The translations under genes and the position numbers were made by a program. The notes below the pieces were generated by a model. The model was not told where the DNA came from and did not search any database. It was given only the letters and a program-made list of their open reading frames with translations. A DNA stretch of 64,000 bases from positions 1,054,001-1,118,000 of the forward strand of contig NZ_ATUG01000003.1 in assembly GCF_000420085.1 (NCBI RefSeq). The letters are read 5' to 3'. This document shows positions 16,059 to 26,017 of this stretch, one piece after another (within the stretch, counting starts at the first letter, position 1; each line of letters begins with the position of its first letter). Source of the DNA: Desulfospira joergensenii DSM 10085 (GTDB lineage Bacteria; Desulfobacterota; Desulfobacteria; Desulfobacterales; Desulfobacteraceae).

Positions 16059-17584
16059 TGGGCCTGGGATTCCAGGAAATTGATCCGGCCCGGACAGGAT
16101 TCCAGTTTCTGGAAGACCTGGCAACCGCCTATTGGTACTCCCAGGTTCTGTTCACCGGGATCGAACTTGAATTGTTCAAATTTCTGGAAAAGGGCATCTC
16201 CTCTCCAGAGGATCTGGCCGGGGCTGCAGACTGCAACTTCCAAGAGCTGATCCGCCTTCTCGGGGCCATGGAGCGCATGGGTCTTGTGTCCCGTCATAAA
16301 GGCCGTTTTTACAATTCCCAGACCGCCTCCCTTTTCCTGGTCCCGGGAAAAGAGGAGTATATGGGAAATTTTTTCCTCTACCGGCAGTACATCCGTCCCC
16401 ATTGGGAGGATCTGACCCGGAAAGTGGCCAAAGGCGATAGACCTCTGGTTTCTCCCCCTTCCTATGAAGAGAGAAACCTGAAGTATGCGGCCTCCATGGA
16501 TGTTCTGGTCCGGCAGAAGACCGGGGAAATCGCAAAGATTCTGGCCCGACAGAAGATTCAAGGACCCATCCTGGATATCGGGGGCGGAGCCGGTAGCCTG
16601 GCCCGGGCCATCCTGGGAAGATATCCGGAAGAAAAGGCAAGGGTAATGGATATCCCGGAAGTTGTCGAGGCCGGGACCCGGCTCTATCCGCACCCGGATG
16701 ACTGGAAGGGAATCACCCTTGTTTCCGGAGATTTCAGGACCCATGAATTTGATGAAAAATTCGGCCTGATCTGCCTGAGCAATTTCCTCCATGCCTATGG
16801 CTCTGAGGAGGCCGAGACCCTCTTTTCCAAAGCCGTTTCTTTGCTCAAACCGGACGGGCTTGTCCTGGTCCACGACTACTTCCCGGACCGGAGGGGGAAA
16901 AATCCCCAGAAAGGGGCCCTCTACGACCTGAACATGATGCTCAACACCTATAACGGGGCCTGTCATGATTCAAAGAGAATAATCCAATGGTGTGAAAAGG
17001 CAGGCCTTACCGCAACCGGGGTCCGGGATCTTGAAACCGACACCTCTGTGATCCTGGCCCGGCAGAATGGGGCAGTGGATCTTACCCCTTCCCTTCTGCA
17101 GGATCTGGGGTTTGAACTGGGCCTTGAAGATATGATTCCCATCCAGCCAAAGGATGTGATCACCATTCCCTGGGCCCGGGAAAAATGCCGGTTCGGGTGC
17201 GACCTTTACGGAAAAGGGCTCCAATGCCCGCCCCACGGCATGGACCATGAAAAGACCCGCGCTCTTCTGGACGCCTATACTTACGGCTTCCTGGTCCGGG
17301 GAGAGCCCCCGGGAAATGAGTTTCACAGGATCCTGCTCCGCCTTGAAAAACAGGCCTTTCTGGAAGGATATCACAAGGTGTTTTCCTTTGGGGCCGGCCC
17401 CTGCCCGGTCTGCCCCCAATGCCCCGAAGACGGGCTATGCAGGAATCCGGCCCTGGCCCGGCCCTCCATGGAGGGATCTGGAATTGACGTTTTTGCCACC
17501 GCAGACCGGGCAGGCCTGCAGATCAAACCGGTCCGGGAAAAGGGGCAATACGTCACCTATATCGGCCTGGTACTTGTGGAGTGA
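16058..17584 (+). CDS. bzaC: BzaC-like SAM O-methyltransferase fused to DUF2284
   Basis: A 508-residue two-part protein. Residues about 15-95 form a winged-helix dimerisation domain (LATAYWYSQVLFTGIELELF). Residues about 160-330 form an O-methyltransferase domain with SAM motif I ILDIGGGAGSLARAI (171-185) and LVLVHDYFPDRRGKNP (about 268-283). Residues about 355-508 match the DUF2284 metal-binding domain: CRFGCDLYGKGLQCPPHGMD (Cys377, 381, 390) and CPVCPQCPEDGLC (Cys449, 452, 455, 461). In the anaerobic dimethylbenzimidazole pathway BzaC methylates 5-hydroxybenzimidazole. The riboswitch and the two following radical SAM genes support that role. The C-terminal part may be an FeS or corrinoid-handling module. 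The BzaC call rests on context and domain type; the exact substrate is inferred. Confidence 0.72.
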   Translation: MGLGFQEIDPARTGFQFLEDLATAYWYSQVLFTGIELELFKFLEKGISSPEDLAGAADCNFQELIRLLGAMERMGLVSRHKGRFYNSQTASLFLVPGKEEYMGNFFLYRQYIRPHWEDLTRKVAKGDRPLVSPPSYEERNLKYAASMDVLVRQKTGEIAKILARQKIQGPILDIGGGAGSLARAILGRYPEEKARVMDIPEVVEAGTRLYPHPDDWKGITLVSGDFRTHEFDEKFGLICLSNFLHAYGSEEAETLFSKAVSLLKPDGLVLVHDYFPDRRGKNPQKGALYDLNMMLNTYNGACHDSKRIIQWCEKAGLTATGVRDLETDTSVILARQNGAVDLTPSLLQDLGFELGLEDMIPIQPKDVITIPWAREKCRFGCDLYGKGLQCPPHGMDHEKTRALLDAYTYGFLVRGEPPGNEFHRILLRLEKQAFLEGYHKVFSFGAGPCPVCPQCPEDGLCRNPALARPSMEGSGIDVFATADRAGLQIKPVREKGQYVTYIGLVLVE

Positions 17585-17589
17585 TACCT

Positions 17590-18945
17590 ATGAAACTGCT
17601 TCTGGTCCAGGTTCCCACCTCTCATCTGGGAGCCGGAGAAAAAGTATACCCCCTGGGCTTGTCCAGGTTGTCCGCCCGGGTCCCTGAAAAAATAGAAAAA
17701 CAGGGCCTGGACATGAACCTCAGTCCCGACCCCTGGGCCCGCTTACAAGAGGTCATTGAAGATTTTACGCCCCACATGGTGGCCCTGTCTTTCCGGAATC
17801 TGGACCCCCTGGCCGGCCACCAGGCTTCCTATCTATCTTCTTTGAAAACCGCGGCCCGGCTGGTCCGGGCCCTGGTCCCCCGGGCCGTGATCCTGGCCGG
17901 GGGGCCTGCCTTTTCCCTGTTCGGGAAACGGTTGATGCAGGAGGTGACCGAGATCGACCTGGGCCTGATCGGTGAAGGAGAATCCGCCTTTTCCCTTTTC
18001 CTGTCCGATCCCTCCCGACCGGACCGGGTTCCCGGACTTATCCGGCGGGACCGGGAAAAACTGATTCTCAATCCTCCGGGGCCCGGAATTTCCATGGATG
18101 AGATCCCTAAACCGGACACAAAGACTTTTTTGCCCCTGGATTACATGAAGGGCAATGCCTATGTGGCTGCCATGGGAATTGAAGGAAAAAGGGGGTGTGA
18201 TCTTCACTGCGCTTACTGCCTCTATCCTTTCCTGGGCGGCACCTGCCTGCGCCTTCGAAGTCCCGGAAAAATCGTAGATGAAATGGAAATGCTGAAAAAT
18301 AAATTCAAAATCAATCTTTTCCACTTCACCGACGGGGTGGTTAACCGTCCCAGGGACCATTTTGAGGCCCTGTGCCGGGAACTGATCCGCCGGAACCTGA
18401 ATATTGCCTGGACCGGTTTTTTCCGGGAGGACAGCCTCGGAACCCGGAACCTGGAACTTGCCATGGAATCCGGGCTGGCAGCCGTCTATTTTTCCGGAGA
18501 CGCCCTGACCGCCCGGGGTCTGAAACTGCTGAACAAGAGAATGGAGATCAAGGACATCCTTGATGCGGCCAGGCTCACCTCAGACAAGGGCATTCTGACC
18601 ATGTGCCATTTTCTGGTCAACCTTCCCGGGGAAGACGGAAAAAGCGTGGAGGAGGCCGGCCAGAACCTGGACCGGCTTCTGGAGATCCATGCCCGGGCCG
18701 GGAACCTGGGGGCGGTGATCTTCAACCATGTCAGGCTCTATCCCGGAGCCCCTTTAACCCGGAGACTCCTCCGGAACAAAAACCTGGACCCGGACACAGA
18801 CCTGCTGTACCCGGTTTTCCACAACCCAGTGGAATTCAGCCATGTCCTCCACGAATTTGAAGCCCGCTGTCACGCGGCCGGTGTTTTTTCCCGGCTGGGC
18901 CTGGCCCCGGATAATAATATTAATGATCAGGAGATCATAAGATGA
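17590..18945 (+). CDS. bzaD: B12-binding radical SAM protein, BzaD-like
   Basis: A 451-residue protein: an N-terminal B12-binding Rossmann-type domain to about 145 (VYPLGLSRLSARVP, GLIGEGESAFSLFL), then a radical SAM barrel with the 4Fe-4S motif CDLHCAYC (Cys203, 207, 210). Such class B enzymes methylate unreactive carbon. In the anaerobic lower-ligand pathway BzaD adds a methyl to the ring of 5-methoxybenzimidazole. I use the ATG at 17590, with GGAG 9 bases upstream; a GTG at 17581 is in frame but overlaps the previous gene's end. The stop overlaps the next start by ATGA, indicating translational coupling. The cobalamin riboswitch fits a cobamide pathway. Confidence 0.78.
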   Translation: MKLLLVQVPTSHLGAGEKVYPLGLSRLSARVPEKIEKQGLDMNLSPDPWARLQEVIEDFTPHMVALSFRNLDPLAGHQASYLSSLKTAARLVRALVPRAVILAGGPAFSLFGKRLMQEVTEIDLGLIGEGESAFSLFLSDPSRPDRVPGLIRRDREKLILNPPGPGISMDEIPKPDTKTFLPLDYMKGNAYVAAMGIEGKRGCDLHCAYCLYPFLGGTCLRLRSPGKIVDEMEMLKNKFKINLFHFTDGVVNRPRDHFEALCRELIRRNLNIAWTGFFREDSLGTRNLELAMESGLAAVYFSGDALTARGLKLLNKRMEIKDILDAARLTSDKGILTMCHFLVNLPGEDGKSVEEAGQNLDRLLEIHARAGNLGAVIFNHVRLYPGAPLTRRLLRNKNLDPDTDLLYPVFHNPVEFSHVLHEFEARCHAAGVFSRLGLAPDNNINDQEIIR

Positions 18946-20441
18946 AGATACTGGTTCTGGAACACCCGAGGATGGCATCCGAAAAACGGTTCAACGATAT
19001 TGCCAACACCCCTTTATGGTCCTGCCTCATGGGCGGATATGCCGCCTCGGCCCTGGAACGGGAGGGGATGGACACCCTTTTCCTGGACAGGGCGGTTCCG
19101 GGTGCCGCTTTTGATGAGACAGAAGAAAAGGTTCTTTCCCTGGATCCGGATCTTCTCTGCGTCAATGCGGTCTATTTCTGGGAGCATACCCCGGTGCTGT
19201 TTGATTTTCTGTCCAATCTGAAAACAAAGGGATTTTCCGGGCACATCAATCTATTCGGATTTTTCCCCTCCCTGATTTACCGTCAGATCCTCAAAGAGTG
19301 TCCATACATAGACTCCATTGCCGTTGGAGAATTTGAGCAGACCCTGGTGGAACTTGCCCGGGGAATTGAAAAGAAAAAGAGGCTGGAAAATATCCAGGGC
19401 CTGGCCCTGGCCTCCTGCCTCCTGGACAGGGACAGCCGGATGAGGCCCCCGGAAAAGAATCCGGATATCTTTGCCTTTCCCAAAAGAAGCAGTCTTGAGG
19501 GGACCCTATCCGTGCTTGCCAGCCGGGGATGTTACAACCACTGCAGTTTCTGTCCGGTTCCCTCCTTTTACAACCAGGGAAGCCTGTGGCGGGGAAGATC
19601 CCCTGAAAATATCGCCCGGGAAATCCAGGATCTGGTGGACCAGGGAATAAAATCCTTTTATTTCTGTGATCCCAATTTCATCGGCCCGGGTGCCGGGGGA
19701 AGAAAAAGGATCATGGACCTCATGGACCGGATCCGGCCCATGAACATCCGGTTCGGCATGGAAACCCGGCCCCAGGACCTGGATGAACCTCTCATGAAAA
19801 AACTGATCAGATCCGGCTTTCAAAGCCTTCTCATGGGGATAGAAAGCGGCTCCTCCCATGTGCTCAGCCGGATCGACAAATCTTCGGGACCGGACCGGGC
19901 CGCCCGGGCCATTGAACTTTGCAGGGCCTGGGGAGTCGAGCCTGAAATCGGATTTCTCATGTTTGTACCCGAGGGCCGGATCGAGGATCTTGGGATCAAT
20001 ATGGATTTTCTGGAAGAGAACCGGCTTCTGGACCGCCTGGACCGGACCGCCAACCTCCTGAGCCATACCCTGATCGTCCTGGCCGGGACCTCCGGGTACG
20101 GCCGGTACCAGGAAGAGGGAAAACTTCAAAAAAACGGACTCTTCGGGTTTGAGGGCCGGGTGGCTTTTTCAGATCCCAGGGTCGCATGGGTGGAAGATCT
20201 TCTCACCTTTGCCTGCCACAGGCTCCTAAAAGAGATGTCCCGAATGGAATCGCCCGTGTTCTGGGAAAAACCGGATCTTGAAATCAGCCGGAAGGCAAAC
20301 GATTTTCTCGTGGATCTGGGGAAAAGACTCATCCGGGACGGTCGGAAAAATATCCTGAACAAGGAGGAACAAGTAACAAAAAAGCAGGAAATCGCATCCT
20401 GTATCGATACCCTTCTTTGTTCCGGCGAAACCCGGGGATAA
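18942..20441 (+). CDS. bzaE: B12-binding radical SAM protein, BzaE-like
   Basis: A 499-residue radical SAM protein with an N-terminal B12-binding-like domain (about 1-140, ending SIAVGEFEQTLVELARGI) and the cluster motif CYNHCSFC (Cys197, 201, 204). Downstream come barrel features RFGMETRPQDLDEPLMKKLI and SLLMGIESGS and a helical C-terminal region. It overlaps the BzaD-like gene by four bases. In the established pathway BzaE performs the last step to 5,6-dimethylbenzimidazole. The assignment here depends on operon order C-D-E and riboswitch control; without them only a B12-dependent radical SAM enzyme could be claimed. No terminator was recognised behind it. Confidence 0.72.
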   Translation: MKILVLEHPRMASEKRFNDIANTPLWSCLMGGYAASALEREGMDTLFLDRAVPGAAFDETEEKVLSLDPDLLCVNAVYFWEHTPVLFDFLSNLKTKGFSGHINLFGFFPSLIYRQILKECPYIDSIAVGEFEQTLVELARGIEKKKRLENIQGLALASCLLDRDSRMRPPEKNPDIFAFPKRSSLEGTLSVLASRGCYNHCSFCPVPSFYNQGSLWRGRSPENIAREIQDLVDQGIKSFYFCDPNFIGPGAGGRKRIMDLMDRIRPMNIRFGMETRPQDLDEPLMKKLIRSGFQSLLMGIESGSSHVLSRIDKSSGPDRAARAIELCRAWGVEPEIGFLMFVPEGRIEDLGINMDFLEENRLLDRLDRTANLLSHTLIVLAGTSGYGRYQEEGKLQKNGLFGFEGRVAFSDPRVAWVEDLLTFACHRLLKEMSRMESPVFWEKPDLEISRKANDFLVDLGKRLIRDGRKNILNKEEQVTKKQEIASCIDTLLCSGETRG

Positions 20442-20537
20442 ACATGGTGCCCCACCTCCCTTCTCATTTTTTCCTGGTAATTCGTCCTAAAACATTATAT
20501 TATCCAGAAAGCCGAGGACAATAATAAAAAACTTGTA

Positions 20538-20567
20538 TTGACGTGGATTCAGAGGAAGAGGTAAGAT
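20538..20567 (+). promoter_or_regulatory. Candidate sigma70 promoter of the Cache/chemoreceptor pair
   Basis: TTGACG (20538-20543) and TAAGAT (20562-20567) are separated by 18 bases. They lie about 80 bases before the Cache protein gene and after the riboswitch operon. Both hexamers deviate from consensus, so this is tentative. Confidence 0.35.
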
Positions 20568-20645
20568 GATTTTCGCCGTTTCCCGTCTTAACGTGAATAC
20601 CCGTGCTTCAGGTTGAAACCAATTCTCAAAAAAGGAGGAACAACC

Positions 20646-21206
20646 ATGAAAAAATTCTGGATTACATTAATCTCAGTTATCTGGATCTTTGGTTTTACCA
20701 TGGGCGTATGGGCGGAAAAAGCCCCCCAGAAAATCGTGGATCTGGCCAATACCGAACTTGCGAAATACGGAACATCCCCGGAGATCGTCAAGGCGGTGAA
20801 GGCGGAAAACGCCAAGGGAAAGACCTTGGATGACATTAAAAAAACAGACGAAAAATGGAAAGCTTTTTCCGGTATCGCCGATTACATGAAAGCCCTCATG
20901 GATTCCGAGTGCGGAAAGTTTTTAATCGGGGTACTTGAATCCAAACCTTTTTTTGCAGAGATTTTCGTAATGGACAACCAGGGGGCCAACGTAGCCATGA
21001 CCGACAAGACCTCCGACTATTGGCAGGGAGACGAAGCCAAATTCAAAAAATCTTTTAATGGGGGCAAGGGAGATATATTTGTCGATGAAGTGGAATTTGA
21101 CGACAGCGCCCAGGCCTATCTGGTCCAGGTGTCTGTTCCGGTGAAGGACGCGGATCAGGTTATCGGGGCCATCACATTCGGCATTGATGTGGACCTGGTG
21201 GACTAG
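20646..21206 (+). CDS. Secreted single-Cache (PDC) sensor protein
   Basis: A 186-residue protein with a signal peptide (MKKFWITLISVIWIFGFTMG, cut near VWAEK) and no later TM, so it should be free in the periplasm. The mature part is a PDC/Cache sensor: FVMDNQGANVAMTDKTSDYW, QGDEAKFKKSF and the closing strands of VKDADQVIGAITFGIDVD. Such domains bind small metabolites and are usually built into a receptor. Here the sensor stands alone, 24 bases before a chemoreceptor gene with a different sensor. AAAGGAGG precedes the ATG at 20646, which is preferred over the in-frame 20613 start. Confidence 0.8.
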   Translation: MKKFWITLISVIWIFGFTMGVWAEKAPQKIVDLANTELAKYGTSPEIVKAVKAENAKGKTLDDIKKTDEKWKAFSGIADYMKALMDSECGKFLIGVLESKPFFAEIFVMDNQGANVAMTDKTSDYWQGDEAKFKKSFNGGKGDIFVDEVEFDDSAQAYLVQVSVPVKDADQVIGAITFGIDVDLVD

Positions 21207-21230
21207 GACAAAAAGCCAAGGAGAGATTGG

Positions 21231-22919
21231 ATGAATTTTTTGAAAAATATGAAAATCAGTGTAAAATTGTTTCTGGGATTCTTTCTCATGATCCTCTTCA
21301 TGATCATCATCGGAATCAGCGGATTCTACGGAGCATCCACCATTGAAAACCGTCTGGAGGATATCTTTGCCATTAGAATGCCCAGCATCGATTATCTCAT
21401 TGAGGCGGACCGGGATCTTCAGCAGCTTTTGGTGGCGGAACGGTCCATGATCTTTTCCAATGTAAAGTCTCCTGAATTCAAATCCCTGGTGGAAGAATAT
21501 GAAAAAAACCTAGGCCAGGCCGCAACCCGGTGGGATAAGTACAAGGCCCTGGCCAGCAGTGATGAAGAAAAAGCCGTTATTCCCAAATTTGAAGCGGCCC
21601 GGAAAGAATGGATGACCATTTCCAGAAAAGTGGTGGAAGGCAGATCCTCCGACACACGGACCGGACGAAGGGAAGCCCTAGACCTGACCCTGGGACCGGC
21701 CAATGAAAAGTTTGAAGCCATGCGGAATTTCCTGGATCAGCTCACGGAGATCAGCCTCAAACTGGCCCAGGAAGACCAGAAAAACGCTGGCGAGACACAT
21801 ACCCAGGCCGTTGTCACCATATTGGGAATCAGTTCAGCCGGCCTCGTCATTGGCCTCTTCCTCATGGTGGTCATCAGCCGGAGCATTACCCTGCCCCTGA
21901 AAAATGTGGTCAAAGGGCTGACCGACATCTCCCAGGGAGAGGGGGATCTGACCCTGAGGCTGAACGCCGGCAGCAAAGACGAGATAGGAATTCTGTCCCG
22001 GGCCTTTAACGAATTTGTGGACAAGCTCCAGAGCATGATCCGGGACATCTCGGAAAATGTCGCTCTCCTTTCCGATTCATCCCAGAACCTTTTGACCATT
22101 TCAGGAGAGATAACCTCGGATTCAAAGAATTCTTCGGACAGGTCCAACTCCGTTGCCGCCGCAGTCGAAGAGATGAGCGCCAATATGACTTCCATCTCGG
22201 CAGCCATGGAAGAGTCCAGCACCAACACCAACTCGGTGGCATCTGCCGCCGAAGAGATGAACTCAACTGTTGATGAAATCGCTCAAAATGCAGAACAGGC
22301 CCGCGGCATATCCCGGGATGCCGTGAACAAGGTCAGTGAATCGAGCCAGCAGATGGGTGTCCTGGGCCAGGCTGCCCAGGCCATCGGCCAGGTGGTGGAG
22401 ACCATCACCGATATCTCCGAGCAGGTCAATCTTCTCTCCCTGAATGCAACCATTGAGGCGGCCAGGGCCGGAGACGCCGGAAAAGGATTTGCCGTGGTTG
22501 CCAGCGAGATTAAGGAACTGGCCACCCAGACCTCTGCCGCGTCCATGGATATTAAGGAAAAAATAGAAAATATCCAGGGAACAGCCGACAACACTCTGGC
22601 CAGCATCAATGAGATCAGTGAGGTCATCAGCCAGGTGGATGGTCTCATATCCAGCATTGCCTCTTCCGTGGAAGAACAATCCTCTGCCACCCGGGAAATC
22701 TCCATAAACATCAGCCAGGCCTCCTCCGGTATCCAGGACATCAATGAAAACGTAAGCCAGAGCTCAATGGTGGCCGAAGAGGTCACAAAAGATGTTGCCG
22801 AGGTCAACCAGGCAGCAGGAAAAATGACCCAGCGCAGCGAGACGGTCCGGGAGAGTGCCGGAGGTCTGGCCGATATTGCCGGACGGCTTAATGAGATGGT
22901 GGGCCGGTTTAAGGTTTAA
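21231..22919 (+). CDS. Methyl-accepting chemotaxis protein with four-helix-bundle sensor
   Basis: A 562-residue chemoreceptor. A TM lies at about 10-32. A periplasmic four-helix bundle of the 4HB_MCP type follows (about 33-190; [20 protein letters not shown]). The second TM is about 192-217, then HAMP ([20 protein letters not shown]) and the signalling hairpin with [20 protein letters not shown] at its tip. It probably forms an operon with the secreted Cache protein upstream, which may present a ligand to it. It ends within a palindrome shared with the convergent efflux gene. Core che genes are not in the window. Confidence 0.9.
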   Translation: MNFLKNMKISVKLFLGFFLMILFMIIIGISGFYGASTIENRLEDIFAIRMPSIDYLIEADRDLQQLLVAERSMIFSNVKSPEFKSLVEEYEKNLGQAATRWDKYKALASSDEEKAVIPKFEAARKEWMTISRKVVEGRSSDTRTGRREALDLTLGPANEKFEAMRNFLDQLTEISLKLAQEDQKNAGETHTQAVVTILGISSAGLVIGLFLMVVISRSITLPLKNVVKGLTDISQGEGDLTLRLNAGSKDEIGILSRAFNEFVDKLQSMIRDISENVALLSDSSQNLLTISGEITSDSKNSSDRSNSVAAAVEEMSANMTSISAAMEESSTNTNSVASAAEEMNSTVDEIAQNAEQARGISRDAVNKVSESSQQMGVLGQAAQAIGQVVETITDISEQVNLLSLNATIEAARAGDAGKGFAVVASEIKELATQTSAASMDIKEKIENIQGTADNTLASINEISEVISQVDGLISSIASSVEEQSSATREISINISQASSGIQDINENVSQSSMVAEEVTKDVAEVNQAAGKMTQRSETVRESAGGLADIAGRLNEMVGRFKV

Positions 22920-25900
22920 ACCTTCTGAGTTTCCATCCCTATGAAAAAGACCAGGAGGGAGGGTATGACCAGAAGGGTGAAGGCCGTTGACATGGACAGT
23001 CCCCCCAGAAGGATGGCTCCCAGGCCCCGGTAAAGCTCGCTGCCGGACCCTGTGGACACCACCATGGGCATCATGGCCAGAAGACTGGTGGTGGCGCTCA
23101 TGAAAATGGGCCGGATCCGGGTTTTCACTGAATCCGCCACGGCCGCTTTGCCCTCAAGCCCGTTAAGCCGGACATTGTTCAGTGATTGATGAACGATAAG
23201 AATGGCGTTGTTGACCACCGTTCCGATGAGGATGATAAACCCGAGCATGCTCAGCACATCAAATCCCTGGGGTGCGATATAGGTATTCACGGCCCAGAGG
23301 CCCACAAATCCACCGGCTGCGGCCAGGGGCACGGTAAAAAGGATGATAAAGGGATAGATGAAATTTTCAAACAGGGCCGCCATGAGCAGATAGGTGATGA
23401 TCAAAGCCAGGAGCAGGTTCCACTGCAGGGCCTGGCGGGTCTCCACCAATTTGTCGGCATTCCCCCCTACCCTGACCATGACATTATTAAGTCTGCCGGC
23501 CTTTTCCAGAGAGGGGATGATATCCTCCTGGATCTGTTCCATGGCCGATTGAAGGGGCAGATCCATGGGAGGGGTCACCTGGAGGGTAATTGTGCGGCTG
23601 CGCTCCAGATGATTGATCTGGTGCATACCCTGGCCGTATCGAATATCCGCCACGTCCCTGACCCGGATCAGGTCTCCGAATTTATTGACAATGGTGGAGA
23701 ATGAAATATCCTCCGGGGACCGGGCCGAGGCATCTTTTCCCTTGATGACCAGGTCCACCTGTTTGACGCCTTCGGGGCGGTACTCTTCCACTTTCCTTCC
23801 GTCCATAAGGATATCCACATAAACCCCCAGATCCTCTGCGGTCAGTCCGCTGGCGGCCAGTTTTTCCATGTTGGGAACGAATTGGACCTCCGGATACCCT
23901 GCCTCAAGGGAGGGCACGGGCCGGACCTGGGTGTTTTGCATCTTGGCCTTTATGGTTCCGAAGAGTCCATAGGCCGCCTGGATGATTTCCTGGATATTTT
24001 CTCCGGAGATGTTCACATCCACGGTCCGGCCCTTTCCGATCCCGGACTGGAAAATACCGGCCTGGATACTGACCCCGAACACGCCGGGGATGGAGGCCAT
24101 GACCCGGTTAAACAGGGGCATGAGTTCCCCGGCACGGGTTTCATGAGTACTGATCCCGCCGAACAGGGTCACCCGGTCGGCTCCGACGAAAAACATATTC
24201 TTGATCTGGGGAAAGCCCTCTCTGCCGTCTTCCTTGAAATAGGGTTCGCAGTCCTGGTAAACTTTCCGCCCCATGGCTTTCAGTTTGGCCACGGAATAAC
24301 CGGGCGGCGGAATCAGGATGTTCAGAATCAGGTTCCGATTGCCCTGGGGCAGGTATTCTGCATTGGGCATGAGCTTGAGGGTCAGTCCCACGGAAAGAAG
24401 GGTAAACAGAATGATGGTCGCCAACCGGGTAAATGCGTTTTTCATGCACAGGTTGCTGACCCTAAGGAGGATGCCTGCCAAAAAAGGTCCCACAGTACTT
24501 TTCTGGATCCCCCGGGCCTTGGTGTGATTTCTTTTCCTGTAAAAAAGGTTGTATAGGGTGGGAATCACGGAAATGGAAACCACCAGGCTCAGGAGGATGG
24601 AAGAGGTCACAGCTATGGCAATGTCCCGGAAGAGCTGGCCGGCCTCTTCCTGGATAAAAATGACGGGCAGGAAGACAGCCACCGTTGTAAGGGTGGATGC
24701 AAGGACCGCTCCCCAGACCTCTTTGGCCCCCTGGAACGCGGCGTCAAAGGCGGCTTTGCCCTCTTTCCGGTGGCGGTCTATATTTTCCAGGACCACGATG
24801 GAGTTGTCCACCAGCATGCCTACGGCGAATGAGATCCCGGCCATGCTCACCACGTTAAGGTTCCTTCCCATGAGCCAGAGAAAGATGAAGCAGCCCAGGG
24901 CGGAAATGGGAATGGCAATGCCGGTGATCAGGGTGGCCCTGACACTTCGTAAAAAGAGCAGGAGAACGCCGATGGCCAGGAGACTGCCGATGATGATATT
25001 CCGTTTTACCAGGCGGGTGGCCGTGTTGATGTAAGGACGCTGGTCATAGACCATCTCCAGGTTGAGGCCGTTGTCCTTTAAAAGAGTCCGGTTCAAATGG
25101 GTGACCGCCTGTTCAACGGCATCGGTCATATCCAGGACATTGGCCCCTTTTTCCTTTTTTACACCCACCACAACCACCTGGACACCATTATGGAGCACCG
25201 AGGCCGTCTCTTTTTTAAACCCCTTTTTCACCCGGGCCACATCCCGGAGATGGACCCGGTTGATCCCGTCGTCAAAGATGACCGTATCCATGGCATCTTC
25301 AGGGCTCTGAAACTGGCTTACGGTGCGGATCCTGTAATTTTTCTTGGCCATGCCCAGGACACCTGCCGAGATATTCTGGTTGGCCTTCTGTATGGCATCG
25401 ATAACCTGGTTGATGGTCATGTTGTACCGGGCCAGTTTCTGGATATCGAGGATCACGTCCAGGGTGGTATCGGTTCCCCCGAACACCAGGAGGGAGCCCA
25501 CTCCCGGTATCCTCTCCAGATGCTGGCGGGCATTGTCTTCGAAAAAGGTCCGAAATTCATTGATATGACGGGGGTTTTCCGGATTGGTCTTGAGAACCAT
25601 CCAGATAATGGGAGAACTGTCAGCCCCGGAAGATTCAATGGTGGGTTTGTCCGCATTATCCGGATATCCGCTGACCTCGGACATCTTGTTGGACACCCTG
25701 AGCAGGGCATCATCCAGGTCGGTTCCGATCCCAAAGGAGAGGGTAATGGTCCCCAGGCCGTTATAGCTGGAGCTTTCCATCTTGGTCAGGCCCCTGAGCC
25801 CCTTTAGGACCTTTTCCTGTTTCTCAATGATCTCCTTTTCGATTTCATAGGGAGTGGCCCCGTACCAGGTCGTGTTTACCGTGATCTCCGGAGTTTCCAC

Positions 25901-26017
25901 ATCAGGCGTCAGCTGGACAGGCAGCTTTTGAATGCCGATGAGACCGAACATCATGGTCATGATGACGCCCACGGCCACGGTCACAGGCTTTCGGATGGCA
26001 AAACCGATAATATCCAT
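22916..26017 (-). CDS. RND-family efflux permease (AcrB/MMPL-type hydrophobe/amphiphile)
   Basis: A 1033-residue inner-membrane proton-driven exporter of normal RND length. Visible features are the N-terminal helix ([20 protein letters not shown]), two large periplasmic repeats and the central TM motif [20 protein letters not shown], which carries the proton-relay Asp. The matching C-terminal repeat is [20 protein letters not shown]. The start at 26017 follows the stop of the membrane-fusion gene directly, with its ribosome binding site GGAGA inside that gene. No outer-membrane channel is encoded nearby. The substrate is not evident; lack of a heavy-metal-type Met pattern was not tested. Confidence 0.9.
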   Translation of the reverse strand: MDIIGFAIRKPVTVAVGVIMTMMFGLIGIQKLPVQLTPDVETPEITVNTTWYGATPYEIEKEIIEKQEKVLKGLRGLTKMESSSYNGLGTITLSFGIGTDLDDALLRVSNKMSEVSGYPDNADKPTIESSGADSSPIIWMVLKTNPENPRHINEFRTFFEDNARQHLERIPGVGSLLVFGGTDTTLDVILDIQKLARYNMTINQVIDAIQKANQNISAGVLGMAKKNYRIRTVSQFQSPEDAMDTVIFDDGINRVHLRDVARVKKGFKKETASVLHNGVQVVVVGVKKEKGANVLDMTDAVEQAVTHLNRTLLKDNGLNLEMVYDQRPYINTATRLVKRNIIIGSLLAIGVLLLFLRSVRATLITGIAIPISALGCFIFLWLMGRNLNVVSMAGISFAVGMLVDNSIVVLENIDRHRKEGKAAFDAAFQGAKEVWGAVLASTLTTVAVFLPVIFIQEEAGQLFRDIAIAVTSSILLSLVVSISVIPTLYNLFYRKRNHTKARGIQKSTVGPFLAGILLRVSNLCMKNAFTRLATIILFTLLSVGLTLKLMPNAEYLPQGNRNLILNILIPPPGYSVAKLKAMGRKVYQDCEPYFKEDGREGFPQIKNMFFVGADRVTLFGGISTHETRAGELMPLFNRVMASIPGVFGVSIQAGIFQSGIGKGRTVDVNISGENIQEIIQAAYGLFGTIKAKMQNTQVRPVPSLEAGYPEVQFVPNMEKLAASGLTAEDLGVYVDILMDGRKVEEYRPEGVKQVDLVIKGKDASARSPEDISFSTIVNKFGDLIRVRDVADIRYGQGMHQINHLERSRTITLQVTPPMDLPLQSAMEQIQEDIIPSLEKAGRLNNVMVRVGGNADKLVETRQALQWNLLLALIITYLLMAALFENFIYPFIILFTVPLAAAGGFVGLWAVNTYIAPQGFDVLSMLGFIILIGTVVNNAILIVHQSLNNVRLNGLEGKAAVADSVKTRIRPIFMSATTSLLAMMPMVVSTGSGSELYRGLGAILLGGLSMSTAFTLLVIPSLLVFFIGMETQKV

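Noticed and set aside
15716-16966. 416-codon minus-strand frame over the symporter and BzaC-like genes
   Set aside because: It spans the boundary of two well-supported plus-strand genes and has no family sequence.
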